From Oceanihabitans sediminis (GTDB taxonomy: Bacteria > Bacteroidota > Bacteroidia > Flavobacteriales > Flavobacteriaceae), in NCBI RefSeq assembly GCF_003337215.1, contig NZ_QPIG01000006.1, forward strand, positions 35,848 through 99,847: DNA of 64,000 bases, read 5' to 3'. Below, piece by piece: positions 12,301-19,855 of the stretch (position 1 is the stretch's first letter; every line of letters starts with the position of its first letter). The notes beneath the pieces were generated by a model. That model saw only the letters and a program-made list of their open reading frames with translations, ran no database searches and had not been told where the DNA came from. Position numbers and translations under genes: made by a program.

Positions 12301-13121
12301 GTATCACGATCTAAAACGATTTCGTTACGCTCGATAGAAACAACTTCTCCTGTATCTTCATCTACGAAATCTTCATGCCATGTATTAAGTACACGAGCAG
12401 CAAGTTTACGTCCTAGTACTTTTTTAAGTCCAGATTTTGAAACTTTTACTTCTTCTGCTAAATCGAAGATCTCTAAGATATCTTTATCTCTTTCAAAACC
12501 TATAGCTCTAAATAAAGTTGTTACAGGTAATTTTTTCTTTCTATCAATGTAAGCATACATTACAGAGTTGATATCTGTAGCAAACTCTATCCAAGAACCT
12601 TTAAATGGAATTACTCTAGCAGAGTATAATTTTGTACCATTTGCGTGGAATGATTGACCAAAGAACACACCTGGTGAACGATGTAATTGAGAAACTACTA
12701 CGCGTTCTGCACCGTTGATACAAAAAGTACCAGAAGGTGTCATATAAGGTATTGTCCCTAAGTACACATCTTGAACAATGGTCTCGAAATCCTCATGTTC
12801 AGGGTCTGTACAGTAAAGTTTTAACCTTGCTTTTAATGGAACACTGTAAGTTAGTCCTCTTTCTATACATTCTTCAATGGAATATCTAGGTGGGTCTATA
12901 AAGTAATCTAAAAATTCTAAAACAAATTGATTACGGGTGTCTGTTATTGGGAAGTTTTCTAGAAAGGTATTATATAGACCTTCGTCTCCTCTTTCTTCAG
13001 ATTTTGTTTCTAACTGGAAAAAATCCTGGAAGGATTTTATTTGAATATCCATAAAATCTGGATACTCCGTTCTATTTACAATAGATGAGAAATTTAATCT
13101 TTCAGCTTGTTTTGCTAACAT
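9309..13121 (-). CDS. rpoB: DNA-directed RNA polymerase subunit beta
   Basis: The second-largest RNA polymerase subunit, 1270 residues from the ATG at 13121; an in-frame TTG directly before it adds nothing. The rifampicin-binding region ([25 protein letters not shown]) and the active-site-proximal [12 protein letters not shown] near residue 1045 are intact. The residues that give wild-type rifampicin sensitivity look unaltered (Asp of FMDQTNP, His of THKRR, and S at LSALGPGG). It lies between rplL and rpoC, with a stable hairpin in the rplL-rpoB gap. Start and identity are firm. Confidence 0.98.
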   Translation of the reverse strand: MLAKQAERLNFSSIVNRTEYPDFMDIQIKSFQDFFQLETKSEERGDEGLYNTFLENFPITDTRNQFVLEFLDYFIDPPRYSIEECIERGLTYSVPLKARLKLYCTDPEHEDFETIVQDVYLGTIPYMTPSGTFCINGAERVVVSQLHRSPGVFFGQSFHANGTKLYSARVIPFKGSWIEFATDINSVMYAYIDRKKKLPVTTLFRAIGFERDKDILEIFDLAEEVKVSKSGLKKVLGRKLAARVLNTWHEDFVDEDTGEVVSIERNEIVLDRDTVLEKDNIEEILEANVKTILLHKESAEQGDYAIIHNTLQKDPTNSEKEAVEHIYRQLRNAEPPDEETARGIIDKLFFSDQRYSLGEVGRYRMNKKLGLDIGMDKQVLTKEDIITIIKYLIELINSKAEIDDIDHLSNRRVRTVGEQLSQQFGVGLARMARTIRERMNVRDNEVFTPIDLINAKTLSSVINSFFGTNQLSQFMDQTNPLAEITHKRRLSALGPGGLSRERAGFEVRDVHYTHYGRLCPIETPEGPNIGLISSLSVFAKVNSMGFIETPYRKVTDGVVDIKSEPTYLSAEEEEDKLIAQATVKVDETGKILHDRVIARMEGDFPVIDPKEIHYTDVAPNQISSISASLIPFLEHDDANRALMGSNMMRQAVPLLRPQAPIVGTGLERRVASDSRVLINAEGTGVVQYVDANEIVIKYDRTEDEAKVSFDSDTKTYPLTKFRKTNQGTSINLKPIVKKGDKVKKGQVLSEGYATENGELALGRNMKVAFMPWKGYNFEDAIVISEKVVREDIFTSIHIDEYSLEVRDTKLGNEELTNDIPNVSEEATKDLDENGMIRVGAEVKPGDILIGKITPKGESDPTPEEKLLRAIFGDKAGDVKDASLKASPSLHGVVINKKLFARAIKDKRKRAQDKEDIAKLEALYHTKFAELQDVLVEKLFALVNGKTAQGVFNDLGEEVLPKGKKYTLKMLNAVDDYTHLTSGTWTTDDKTNKLVADLIHNYKIKENDLQGSLRREKFTISVGDELPSGIIKLAKVYVAKKRKLKVGDKMAGRHGNKGIVARIVRQEDMPFLEDGTPVDIVLNPLGVPSRMNIGQIYETVLGWAGQKLGRTYATPIFDGAEIDDINALTDEAGIPRYGHTYLYDGGTGDRFDQPATVGVIYMLKLGHMVDDKMHARSIGPYSLITQQPLGGKAQFGGQRFGEMEVWALEAYGASATLREILTVKSDDVIGRAKTYEAIVKGEPMPDPGLPESFNVLMHELKGLGLDIRLEE

Positions 13122-13189
13122 CAATGGACGGAATTTTGATTAAAAATAATATGTAGCGTACACGTCATACTTATATACGCAAAATGGTC

Positions 13190-13218
13190 TAGGTCTTAGA
13201 ACGCACGTTCCAGACCTA
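13190..13218 (-). promoter_or_regulatory. rplL-rpoB intergenic hairpin (attenuator or processing site)
   Basis: TAGGTCT (13190-13196) pairs with AGACCTA (13212-13218), and inside it GAACG pairs with CGTTC around a CA loop. A short T-run follows on the minus strand. In Escherichia coli the same gap holds an attenuator and an RNase III site that lower rpoBC expression relative to ribosomal proteins. A similar role here is inferred from position and structure only. Confidence 0.55.
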
Positions 13219-13245
13219 AACCTTTAAGTTTTTTGCTTGTTAGGC

Positions 13246-13620
13246 TTACTTAAGCTCAACCTCAGCTCCAGCTTCTTCTAATTGAGCTTTTAAAGCTTCA
13301 GCTTCATCTTTAGAAACTCCTTCTTTGATTGCGCTTGGTGCACCATCAACTAATTCTTTAGCTTCTTTTAATCCTAAACCAGTTAATTCTTTAACTAATT
13401 TCACTACTGCTAACTTAGAGCTACCAGCAGCTTTTAACATTACGTCGAATTCAGATTGCTCCTCAGCAGCTTCTCCACCACCAGCAGCACCAGCAGCTAC
13501 AGCTACAGCAGCAGCAGCAGGCTCAATACCGTACTCGTCTTTTAATATAGTTGCTAATTCATTAACTTCTTTTACTGTTAAGTTAACTAATTGTTCTGCG
13601 AAATCTTTTAAATCTGCCAT
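13246..13620 (-). CDS. rplL: Large ribosomal subunit protein bL12 (L7/L12)
   Basis: The stalk protein that recruits translation factors to the ribosome. 124 residues: an N-terminal dimerisation helix ([19 protein letters not shown]), an Ala/Gly-rich hinge ([15 protein letters not shown]) and the C-terminal factor-binding domain with [15 protein letters not shown]. It directly follows rplJ with a 61-base gap, as expected for the L10-(L12)n stalk pair. The antisense frame is open across the gene because of the Ala-rich composition, but is not a gene. Confidence 0.97.
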   Translation of the reverse strand: MADLKDFAEQLVNLTVKEVNELATILKDEYGIEPAAAAVAVAAGAAGGGEAAEEQSEFDVMLKAAGSSKLAVVKLVKELTGLGLKEAKELVDGAPSAIKEGVSKDEAEALKAQLEEAGAEVELK

Positions 13621-13681
13621 TTTTCTATCGTTTTAATAATTTTGTAATAATATATTTGTAATTAAGTGCGTACTTATTTGC

Positions 13682-14203
13682 TTATCCCTCTTTTTGAGAT
13701 AATGTTTTCAAGATACCTGAAAGCTTCCCTCCACTCGATTGAAGCGCTGAAATAACGTTCTTAGCTGGGGACTGTAGTAATCCTACTATATCTCCAATTA
13801 ATTCTTCTCTCGACTTGATTTCAACTAACATATCTAGTTGCTCATCACCAATGTAAATAGCTTCTTCAATAAATGCACCTTTTAATAAAGGTTTATCTGA
13901 TTTCTTTCTGAAAGCTTTAATTACTTTAGCAGGAGCGTTTCCAGTTTCAGAAAACATGATTGATGTGTTTCCTTTTAAAACTGTAGGAAGATCACCAAAT
14001 TCTCTGTCTGATGCCTCCATTGCTTTTTCAAGTAATGTATTCTTAACAACTGCTAATTGTACGTTTGCTTTATAACAAGCACGACGTAAATTAGAGGTAG
14101 TATTTGCGTCTAGTCCTGAAATATCTGCTAAATAGATATTTGCATTTTCGGCTAATTGTACAGTTAAGTCTTTAATTACTTGTGATTTGTCTTCTCTTGT
14201 CAT
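13682..14203 (-). CDS. rplJ: Large ribosomal subunit protein uL10
   Basis: L10 forms the base of the ribosomal stalk and binds L12 dimers through its C-terminal helix. 173 residues, normal for the family. The N-terminal rRNA-binding domain contains ANIYLADISGLDANTTSNLRR and VVKNTLLEKAM. It is placed between rplA and rplL in the universal order. In other bacteria L10-L12 represses translation of its own operon; the 61-base leader to rplL and the short gap to rplA leave room for this, but no binding fold was identified. Confidence 0.97.
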   Translation of the reverse strand: MTREDKSQVIKDLTVQLAENANIYLADISGLDANTTSNLRRACYKANVQLAVVKNTLLEKAMEASDREFGDLPTVLKGNTSIMFSETGNAPAKVIKAFRKKSDKPLLKGAFIEEAIYIGDEQLDMLVEIKSREELIGDIVGLLQSPAKNVISALQSSGGKLSGILKTLSQKEG

Positions 14204-14222
14204 AATAAAAGTTTTTAACTAA

Positions 14223-14912
14223 TTAACCAATTTTTGTATCTACAGCAATACTAGGGCTCATAGTAGAAGATAAAAATATGCTCTTCACATAAACACCTTT
14301 AGATGCAGTTGGTTTAAGTTTCATTAATGTTTGTAATAATTCATTTGCGTTACCTTCAATCTTATCAGCACTGAAAGATGCTTTTCCGATTGCAGCGTGT
14401 ACGATACCAGTTTTATCAACTTTAAAGTCGATTTTACCAGCTTTCACTTCTGTTACAGCTTTAGCAATGTCCATTGTTACAGTACCTGTCTTTGGGTTAG
14501 GCATTAGACCACGAGGACCTAATATACGTCCTAAAGGACCTAATTTACCCATTACACTAGGCATTGTAATAATAACGTCTACGTCTGTCCATCCGCTCTT
14601 GATTTTATCAAGGTACTCGTCTAAACCTACATAATCTGCTCCAGCTTCTTTAGCTTCTGCTTCTTTGTCTGGAGTTACTAATGCTAATACTTTAACGTCT
14701 TTACCAGTACCATGAGGAAGAGATACAACACCTCTTACCATTTGGTTAGCTTTTCTAGGATCTACTCCTAAACGAACTGCGATATCTACAGACGCATCGA
14801 ATTTTGTATTAGTAATTTCTTTAACTAATGCAGATGCTTCAGAAAGAGAATAAATTCTCCCTTTTTCTATTTTTGCTAAAGCCTCTTTTTTCTTTTTTGT
14901 TAATCTTGCCAT
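14223..14912 (-). CDS. rplA: Large ribosomal subunit protein uL1
   Basis: L1 binds 23S rRNA at the mobile L1 stalk and helps release deacylated tRNA. 229 residues, full length. The signature [22 protein letters not shown] is present in the middle, preceded by the domain II segment with [19 protein letters not shown]. It is 19 bases downstream of rplK, making a tight L11-L1 pair as in most bacteria, where L1 autoregulates both. Confidence 0.97.
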   Translation of the reverse strand: MARLTKKKKEALAKIEKGRIYSLSEASALVKEITNTKFDASVDIAVRLGVDPRKANQMVRGVVSLPHGTGKDVKVLALVTPDKEAEAKEAGADYVGLDEYLDKIKSGWTDVDVIITMPSVMGKLGPLGRILGPRGLMPNPKTGTVTMDIAKAVTEVKAGKIDFKVDKTGIVHAAIGKASFSADKIEGNANELLQTLMKLKPTASKGVYVKSIFLSSTMSPSIAVDTKIG

Positions 14913-14931
14913 TTTTAATGTCTTTTATAGA

Positions 14932-15369
14932 TTAATTTGGCGCGTTTCCAGTCACAGAAATTCCCATTGACCTTGCAGTCCCTGCTACCATCTTCATTGC
15001 TGACTCAATTGTAAATGCATTTAAATCTACCATTTTGTCTTCTGCGATAGTTCTAATCTGATCCCAAGAAACTTTAGCTACTTTTTTTCGGTTTGGTTCT
15101 CCTGAACCTTTCTTGATTTTTGCCGCTTCTAATAATTGAACTGCAGCTGGTGGTGTTTTGATTACAAATTCAAATGATTTGTCTTTGTAAACAGAAATTA
15201 CCACAGGTAATACTTTACCTGGTTTATCTTGTGTTCTCGCATTAAACTGCTTACAGAACTCCATGATATTAACTCCAGCAGCACCTAGAGCGGGTCCAAC
15301 CGGTGGCGATGGATTCGCAGCACCTCCCCTTACTTGTAACTTAACTACTTTGTCTAACTCTTTTGCCAT
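14932..15369 (-). CDS. rplK: Large ribosomal subunit protein uL11
   Basis: L11 binds the GTPase-associated region of 23S rRNA together with L10. 145 residues. The N-terminal domain carries the conserved proline helix [21 protein letters not shown], and the C-terminal rRNA-binding domain ends with [12 protein letters not shown]. It is the first ribosomal gene after nusG, and a promoter-like element lies just before it, so the L11 operon may be boosted separately from tuf-nusG. Confidence 0.97.
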   Translation of the reverse strand: MAKELDKVVKLQVRGGAANPSPPVGPALGAAGVNIMEFCKQFNARTQDKPGKVLPVVISVYKDKSFEFVIKTPPAAVQLLEAAKIKKGSGEPNRKKVAKVSWDQIRTIAEDKMVDLNAFTIESAMKMVAGTARSMGISVTGNAPN

Positions 15370-15406
15370 TTTAAATAATTTAGTTGATGTCTTCTTTTAT
15401 TGGAAG

Positions 15407-15435
15407 CAAAAGTAACATCTATCTTTATGTAACAA
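15407..15435 (-). promoter_or_regulatory. Internal promoter of the rplK operon
   Basis: TACTTTTG (15407-15414) matches TAnnTTTG, with a TTG box 18 bases upstream (15433-15435). It ends 38 bases before the rplK ATG, in the only sizeable gap between nusG and rplK. Confidence 0.55.
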
Positions 15436-15438
15436 TTA

Positions 15439-15993
15439 TTATACTTTTTCTACTTGCATATAGCTTAACTCTAATGGTGTTTTTCTTCCAAAAATTTTCA
15501 CCATTACTTCAAGCTTACGCTTTTCTTCGTTGATATTCTCAATAGTTCCATCAAATCCATTAAAAGGACCATCTATCACTTTTACAGTTTCTCCTTTTGT
15601 AAATGGTATTGCTACGTTTACATCTGTGTCTACTGTTAACTCATCAACCTTACCTAACATTCTGTTAACCTCAGATTTCCTTAATGGAACTGGGTCTCCT
15701 CCTTTTGTTTCACCTAAGAAACCAATAACGTTTGTTATAGATTTAATAATGTGAGGGATCTCACCAGTTAAATTAGCCTGAATCATTATATATCCTGGAA
15801 AGTAAACTTTTTCTTTACTTATTTTCTTTCCGTTTCTAATTTGAATCACTTTCTCTGTAGGAACCAATACCTGATCAACATAATCTTGTAAACCTAAACG
15901 AGCTATTTCGTTTTCGATATACGTTTTGATTTTGTTTTCTTGACCACTTACCGCTCTAACTACATACCATTTTTTTTCAATACCTTCAGACAT
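15439..15993 (-). CDS. nusG: Transcription termination/antitermination factor NusG
   Basis: NusG binds the RNA polymerase clamp through its N-terminal NGN domain (KKWYVVRAVSGQENKIKTYIE) and contacts Rho or the ribosome through the C-terminal KOW domain (KGETVKVIDGPFNGFDGTIE). 184 residues, full length, with the typical YFPGYIMI strand. It lies 10 bases downstream of secE, the near-universal secE-nusG pair. Confidence 0.97.
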   Translation of the reverse strand: MSEGIEKKWYVVRAVSGQENKIKTYIENEIARLGLQDYVDQVLVPTEKVIQIRNGKKISKEKVYFPGYIMIQANLTGEIPHIIKSITNVIGFLGETKGGDPVPLRKSEVNRMLGKVDELTVDTDVNVAIPFTKGETVKVIDGPFNGFDGTIENINEEKRKLEVMVKIFGRKTPLELSYMQVEKV

Positions 15994-16003
15994 AAATATT
16001 TAT

Positions 16004-16201
16004 TTATCCGTTAATTATTTTGAAATAGTATGCTATAACTTCGCTAAAAACTGTATCTACTCCCCATATTGCTAAAGAGAATATAATAGAGAAAACAGCA
16101 ACCAGTATAGTTAAACTTTGTGTTTCTGCCCATGATGGCCAGCTCACATTGTTTTTTAACTCTCCGAATGATTCTTTTATATAATTTACAATTCCTGCCA
16201 T
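16004..16201 (-). CDS. secE: Preprotein translocase subunit SecE
   Basis: A 65-residue single-span form of SecE, the clamp of the SecYEG channel. The amphipathic helix YIKESFGELKNNVSWPSWAE, with the conserved WP motif, precedes one transmembrane helix (LTILVAVFSIIFSLAIWGVD). It is between tRNA-Trp and nusG, the conserved position. Confidence 0.95.
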   Translation of the reverse strand: MAGIVNYIKESFGELKNNVSWPSWAETQSLTILVAVFSIIFSLAIWGVDTVFSEVIAYYFKIING

Positions 16202-16217
16202 TATAATGTTTTTGTTG

Positions 16218-16290
16218 CACGGGTTGAGAGACTCGAACTCACGACACCTGGTTTTGGAGACCAGTGCTCTACCAACTGAGCTAAACCCGT
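16218..16290 (-). tRNA. tRNA-Trp (anticodon CCA)
   Basis: 73 bases, with a 7-bp acceptor stem ACGGGTT/AACCCGT, discriminator G, anticodon loop CTCCAAA and an intact T-arm GAGTTCGAGTC. The 3' CCA is not encoded. It sits between tuf and secE. Confidence 0.96.
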
Positions 16291-16300
16291 ATATATAAGC

Positions 16301-16327
16301 TAAGGTATTCCGTTACGAAATACCTTA
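16301..16327 (-). promoter_or_regulatory. Hairpin between tuf and tRNA-Trp
   Basis: TAAGGTATT (16301-16309) pairs perfectly with AATACCTTA (16319-16327), with a 9-base loop. No T-run follows on the minus strand, so it is more likely a processing or mRNA-stabilising structure than a terminator. Confidence 0.5.
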
Positions 16328-16350
16328 ACTCTATATTTAATTAGATAAAA

Positions 16351-17538
16351 TTAATCTAAAAGTTCAGTTACCTGACCTGCTCCAACTGTTCTACCTCCTT
16401 CACGGATAGCGAAACGTAAACCTACGTTCATTGCAATTGGTTGGATTAATTCTACTGTAATAGTTAAGTTATCTCCAGGCATAACCATCTCTACTCCATC
16501 AGGAAGAGCGATGTTACCTGTAACGTCTGTAGTTCTTACGTAGAACTGTGGACGGTAGTTGTTATGGAATGGAGTGTGACGTCCACCTTCTTCTTTCTTA
16601 AGGATATAAACCTCAGCTTTAAATTTAGCGTGTGGTGTTACAGATCCTGGCTTAGTGATTACCATACCTCTAGAGATTTGAGTTTTCTCAATTCCTCTTA
16701 ATAAGATACCAGCGTTATCTCCAGCTTCTCCTCTGTCTAAGATTTGACGGAACATTTCAATTCCTGTAATAGTAGAAGTTAATTTCTCAGCTCCCATACC
16801 AATGATCTCAACAGGATCTCCAGTGTTAGCTACACCAGTCTCAATACGACCAGTTGCAACAGTTCCACGACCTGTAATAGAGAATACATCTTCGATAGGC
16901 ATTAAGAAAGGCTTATCCATATCACGTACTGGCTCTTCGATCCAGTCATCAACAGCTTGCATTAATTCTAATAATTTGTCAACCCATTCTTTCTCACCGT
17001 TAAGTGCTCCTAAAGCAGAACCAGCAATAACAGGACCATTGTCACCGTCATATTGGTAGAAAGATAATAATTCACGAATTTCCATTTCTACTAATTCTAG
17101 TAATTCTGGATCGTCAACTAAGTCAACTTTATTCATAAACACAACAATACGTGGGATACCTACCTGACGACCAAGTAAGATATGCTCACGAGTTTGTGGC
17201 ATAGGACCATCTGTAGCAGCAACCACAAGGATAGCTCCATCCATTTGAGCAGCACCAGTAACCATGTTCTTTACGTAATCCGCGTGACCTGGACAGTCTA
17301 CGTGAGCGTAGTGACGATTTGCTGTTTGATATTCTACGTGTGAAGTATTAATTGTAATACCTCTTTCTTTTTCTTCTGGAGCGTTATCAATTTGATCAAA
17401 TGATCTTGCTTCTGAAAAACCCGCATCAGCTAATACTTTAGTAATAGCTGCAGTCGTGGTTGTTTTACCGTGATCTACGTGTCCAATAGTACCAATATTT
17501 AAATGTGGTTTTGAACGATCGAAAGTTGCCTTTGCCAT
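16351..17538 (-). CDS. tuf: Elongation factor Tu
   Basis: EF-Tu carries aminoacyl-tRNA to the ribosomal A site. 395 residues. The G domain has GHVDHGKTT near residue 19, [16 protein letters not shown] and NKVD, followed by the two beta-barrel domains (for example [11 protein letters not shown] and the C-terminal [17 protein letters not shown]). It is the only tuf in the window, embedded between four tRNA genes and tRNA-Trp, the same arrangement as the tufB operon of Escherichia coli. Confidence 0.98.
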   Translation of the reverse strand: MAKATFDRSKPHLNIGTIGHVDHGKTTTTAAITKVLADAGFSEARSFDQIDNAPEEKERGITINTSHVEYQTANRHYAHVDCPGHADYVKNMVTGAAQMDGAILVVAATDGPMPQTREHILLGRQVGIPRIVVFMNKVDLVDDPELLELVEMEIRELLSFYQYDGDNGPVIAGSALGALNGEKEWVDKLLELMQAVDDWIEEPVRDMDKPFLMPIEDVFSITGRGTVATGRIETGVANTGDPVEIIGMGAEKLTSTITGIEMFRQILDRGEAGDNAGILLRGIEKTQISRGMVITKPGSVTPHAKFKAEVYILKKEEGGRHTPFHNNYRPQFYVRTTDVTGNIALPDGVEMVMPGDNLTITVELIQPIAMNVGLRFAIREGGRTVGAGQVTELLD

Positions 17539-17602
17539 GTTTAATTTATTTTAATCTTATTTATATTAGTGTTCAATTTATTTACTATAATACTTTAAAA
17601 TG

Positions 17603-17674
17603 AGCCAATGACGGGAATTGAACCCGTGACCTCTTCCTTACCAAGGAAACGCTCTACCCCTGAGCTACACCGGC
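17603..17674 (-). tRNA. tRNA-Thr (anticodon GGT)
   Basis: 72 bases, acceptor GCCGGTG/CATTGGC with two G-T wobbles, anticodon loop TTGGTAA. It corresponds by position to thrT directly before tuf in Escherichia coli. CCA is not encoded. Confidence 0.95.
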
Positions 17675-17685
17675 TTAAATATTAG

Positions 17686-17758
17686 AGCGAGAGACCGGGT
17701 TCGAACCGGCGACATTCAGCTTGGAAGGCTGACGCTCTACCAACTGAGCTACTCTCGC
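17686..17758 (-). tRNA. tRNA-Gly (anticodon TCC)
   Basis: 73 bases, acceptor GCGAGAG/CTCTCGC, anticodon loop CTTCCAA, T-arm GGTTCGAACC. It corresponds by position to glyT of the tufB operon. Confidence 0.95.
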
Positions 17759-17818
17759 AATTATTTAAAAATCCCAAACTTACAACTACACCCTTTTAAG
17801 CTTGGTAACTTAAAAAAG

Positions 17819-17901
17819 TGGGGAGAGCAGGATTCGAACCTGCGAAGTTAAAAAACAACAGAGTTACAGTCTGTCCTCGTTGGCCGCTTGAGTATCTCCC
17901 C
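17819..17901 (-). tRNA. tRNA-Tyr (anticodon GTA)
   Basis: 83 bases with the long variable arm of class II tRNAs. Acceptor GGGGAGA/TCTCCCC, discriminator A, anticodon loop CTGTAAC. It corresponds by position to tyrU. Confidence 0.95.
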
Positions 17902-17936
17902 AATTATAAATTTTCATCAGTCTATTAAAGAACTTG

Positions 17937-18010
17937 AGCCGATGGAGGGACTCGAACCCACGACCTGCTGATTACAAATCAGCTGCTCTAGCCAGCTGAG
18001 CTACATCGGC
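17937..18010 (-). tRNA. tRNA-Thr (anticodon TGT)
   Basis: 74 bases, acceptor GCCGATG/CATCGGC, anticodon loop TTTGTAA. It is the first gene of the tRNA-tuf-rpo supercluster and corresponds by position to thrU. Confidence 0.95.
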
Positions 18011-18023
18011 TTTTTCTTGCTAT

Positions 18024-18051
18024 AAAAAAAGCCCGCTATTTCTAACGGACT
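18024..18051 (-). terminator. Terminator of the xerC-hpf unit
   Basis: AGTCCGTT (18044-18051) pairs with AGCGGGCT (18030-18037, one T-G wobble run) and is followed on the minus strand by seven T. It lies 52 bases after the hpf stop. The promoter of the downstream tRNA genes begins one base upstream of it. Confidence 0.75.
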
Positions 18052-18052
18052 G

Positions 18053-18083
18053 CAAATGTATATATTTTTCTTTTTAATCAAAA
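18053..18083 (-). promoter_or_regulatory. Promoter of the tRNA-tuf-secE-nusG-rpl-rpo supercluster
   Basis: TACATTTG (18053-18060) matches TAnnTTTG, and TTTTG lies 18 bases upstream (18079-18083). The expected start of transcription, 5-7 bases downstream, falls inside the 5' arm of the preceding terminator, so the new transcript would lack a complete terminator hairpin. Confidence 0.65.
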
Positions 18084-18102
18084 CATTTTTCAAATAAATT
18101 TT

Positions 18103-18405
18103 TCATAAATATGTTCTTAATTTCTCTTTTCGCTTTTTTAACTGGCGTTCTAATGAGGCAATTGCTATATCAGCCCCCTCTTCAAAAGTCTTACACTGCT
18201 TCTTTACAACAAAGCTATCTCCAGGGACACTTAAACGTGCTTCAAAAACTTTATTCTCCTTATCACTGGTGTTTTCTACTTTCAAAAAAACATCGGCTTT
18301 AATTATTTTATCGTAAAAGGTCTCTAACTTATCCATTCGTTTTTGAATAAAGACTAATAATTTTTGGTCTGCATTGAAGTTGACAGATTGTGTGTTTACT
18401 TTCAT
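18103..18405 (-). CDS. hpf: Short hibernation-promoting factor / RaiA family
   Basis: A 100-residue ribosome hibernation factor with the S30AE/RaiA fold: VNFNADQKLLVFIQKRMDKLETFY, then the beta strands KADVFLKVENT and FEARLSVPGDSFVVKKQ, and a basic C-terminal helix (ASLERQLKKRKEKLRTYL). It lacks the C-terminal dimerisation domain of long HPF. It binds idle 30S or 100S ribosomes in stationary phase. It lies 38 bases downstream of xerC on the same strand, so the pair is probably cotranscribed and ended by the terminator at 18024-18051. Confidence 0.92.
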   Translation of the reverse strand: MKVNTQSVNFNADQKLLVFIQKRMDKLETFYDKIIKADVFLKVENTSDKENKVFEARLSVPGDSFVVKKQCKTFEEGADIAIASLERQLKKRKEKLRTYL

Positions 18406-18442
18406 ACTTCTTAATTTATTATTGGTTAAACAATGAATGCTA

Positions 18443-19333
18443 TTATTTTTTACTTCTTGGATGTGTGTTTAAATACACTTTTTTTAGTTCGGCTATACTA
18501 TTATGTGTATAAACTTGCGTTGCAGCCAAACTAGAATGTCCAAGGAGCTCTTTAACAGCATTTAAATCTGCACCTTGATTGAGTAAATGAGTTGCAAATG
18601 AATGTCTTAATATATGCGGGCTCTTTTTTACTTTGGTTGATGCATTACTAAAATACTCATTAATTATTCGGTACACAAGTGTTTCATAAACTTTAACGCC
18701 TTTTTGAGTTAAAAATAAATAGCCGGTATCTTTTATGGTTTCTAGCTGGTTTCTGAATTTCAGGTATTTATTTATAGTATGAAGTACCGATCCTAATAGA
18801 GGAACAAATCTTTCTTTATTTCGTTTACCTAAAACTTTTAGGGTTTTATTAGAAACATCTATATCACATAATTTTAGCTCTACTAATTCTATTCTTCGTA
18901 TTCCAGTGGAATAAAATAATTCTATAATAAGCTTATCTCTTACACCTTTAAAATCTTCTTCAAAATTTAATTCATCTAAAACAGTTGCTACTTCTGCTTC
19001 AGAAAAAGGTACTTGTATTTTTTTACTCGTTTTTAAAGCGCGATGTTTTGCTAGCGGGTTTACTTCTATCTCTCCCACTTTAAGCAGGAACTTATAATAT
19101 GTATTTAAGGCAGATATTTTCCTATTGATACTTCTGTTTGATATATCTCTTTCTACCATAGAAACTATCCAAGTTCTTATTTGCGAATAATTAACTTGAT
19201 CAATACTTTCTTGCTCAAATTCTGATAGATTGAATGCCAAGAAATCTGACAAATCCTTTTCATAGGCTTTTACAGTAAGCTTAGAATAATTTTTTTCTAA
19301 TAAAAGATAATCGATAAAAGATTGAAATGGCAT
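18443..19333 (-). CDS. xerC: Tyrosine recombinase XerC
   Basis: A site-specific recombinase that resolves chromosome dimers at dif with its partner XerD. 296 residues. The N-terminal SAM-like DNA-binding domain (FIDYLLLEKNYSKLTVKAYEKDL) is followed by the catalytic domain with Arg in STGIRRIELVEL, His-x-x-Arg in HILRHSFATHLL, a further His in LLGHSSLAATQVYTH, and the nucleophile Tyr in the same segment. All catalytic residues are present. It is placed between rpsU and hpf, a common Flavobacteriaceae order. No dif-like site was recognised in the window. Confidence 0.93.
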   Translation of the reverse strand: MPFQSFIDYLLLEKNYSKLTVKAYEKDLSDFLAFNLSEFEQESIDQVNYSQIRTWIVSMVERDISNRSINRKISALNTYYKFLLKVGEIEVNPLAKHRALKTSKKIQVPFSEAEVATVLDELNFEEDFKGVRDKLIIELFYSTGIRRIELVELKLCDIDVSNKTLKVLGKRNKERFVPLLGSVLHTINKYLKFRNQLETIKDTGYLFLTQKGVKVYETLVYRIINEYFSNASTKVKKSPHILRHSFATHLLNQGADLNAVKELLGHSSLAATQVYTHNSIAELKKVYLNTHPRSKK

Positions 19334-19403
19334 GTACGTATTTTGAAGTGTTTTGATAAAAGTACAAAGTTTTTATCTAGCAAGGAGGCTTGACTAAAAC
19401 AAA

Positions 19404-19436
19404 AAAATCCTACTAGTTTAAAACTAATAGGATTTT
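19404..19436 (-). terminator. Terminator after rpsU
   Basis: AAAATCCTA pairs with TAGGATTTT, and after one mismatch TAGTTT pairs with AAACTA. An A-run on the plus strand (T-run on minus) follows. It separates rpsU from xerC. Confidence 0.75.
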
Positions 19437-19456
19437 ATAATATTGCTTAAGAAGTA

Positions 19457-19651
19457 TTAAATACTTTCTTGATCTCTTAAACCTTGAACGTATTCTGCTT
19501 TTTGTAAAAGCGCTCTACGTGCTACTGAAGGCTTTGTATATTGCTTGCGCTCCTGCAATTGGTTTTTAATTGTAGTTTTAACAAACTTACGTTTGTAACG
19601 CTTTAACGCTCTTTCTATATTTTCTCCTTCTTTAACTGGGATTCTTAACAT
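19457..19651 (-). CDS. rpsU: Small ribosomal subunit protein bS21
   Basis: A 64-residue basic protein of the 30S platform: PVKEGENIERALKRYKRKF, then a long basic helix (ERKQYTKPSVARRALLQKAEYVQ). In Bacteroidota, bS21 with bS6 and bS18 is known to cover the 3' end of 16S rRNA and hide the anti-Shine-Dalgarno. This gene has a near-perfect Shine-Dalgarno (GAGGAGGTT) with GGAGG 9 bases before the ATG, very unlike most neighbours. It also has its own promoter and terminator, fitting a separately tuned, self-sensing gene. Confidence 0.96.
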   Translation of the reverse strand: MLRIPVKEGENIERALKRYKRKFVKTTIKNQLQERKQYTKPSVARRALLQKAEYVQGLRDQESI

Positions 19652-19658
19652 AGTTCTT

Positions 19659-19667
19659 AACCTCCTC
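19659..19667 (-). promoter_or_regulatory. Strong Shine-Dalgarno sequence of rpsU
   Basis: GAGGAGGTT on the minus strand, with GGAGG nine bases before the ATG. Most other genes here (tuf, rpoC, rplL, kdsA) have no such sequence. Confidence 0.85.
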
Positions 19668-19689
19668 TCTTTTAGATTTTTTAAGGCCG

Positions 19690-19719
19690 CAAAGATAGTA
19701 AGGTTTTTATTTTGTGCAA
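19690..19719 (-). promoter_or_regulatory. Promoter of rpsU
   Basis: TATCTTTG (19690-19697), a full-consensus -7 element, with TTG 19 bases upstream (19717-19719). The leader to the ATG is about 30 bases. Confidence 0.7.
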
Positions 19720-19855
19720 CTACAAAGGATTCTTTTTAGCAGTTTTTTTCGCAAAAACGATTGAACGGTTTGTTTGAGCTCTTTTTTGATAAAAAAAGCG
19801 AGTAGTGAAAGCGTGGTGCTCCTTTGCCAAAACAAAGGAGCATTTGCCCTAATTA

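Noticed and set aside
13325..13636. Plus-strand frame opposite rplL
   Set aside because: It is the shadow of the Ala-rich hinge codons and shows no protein-like features.
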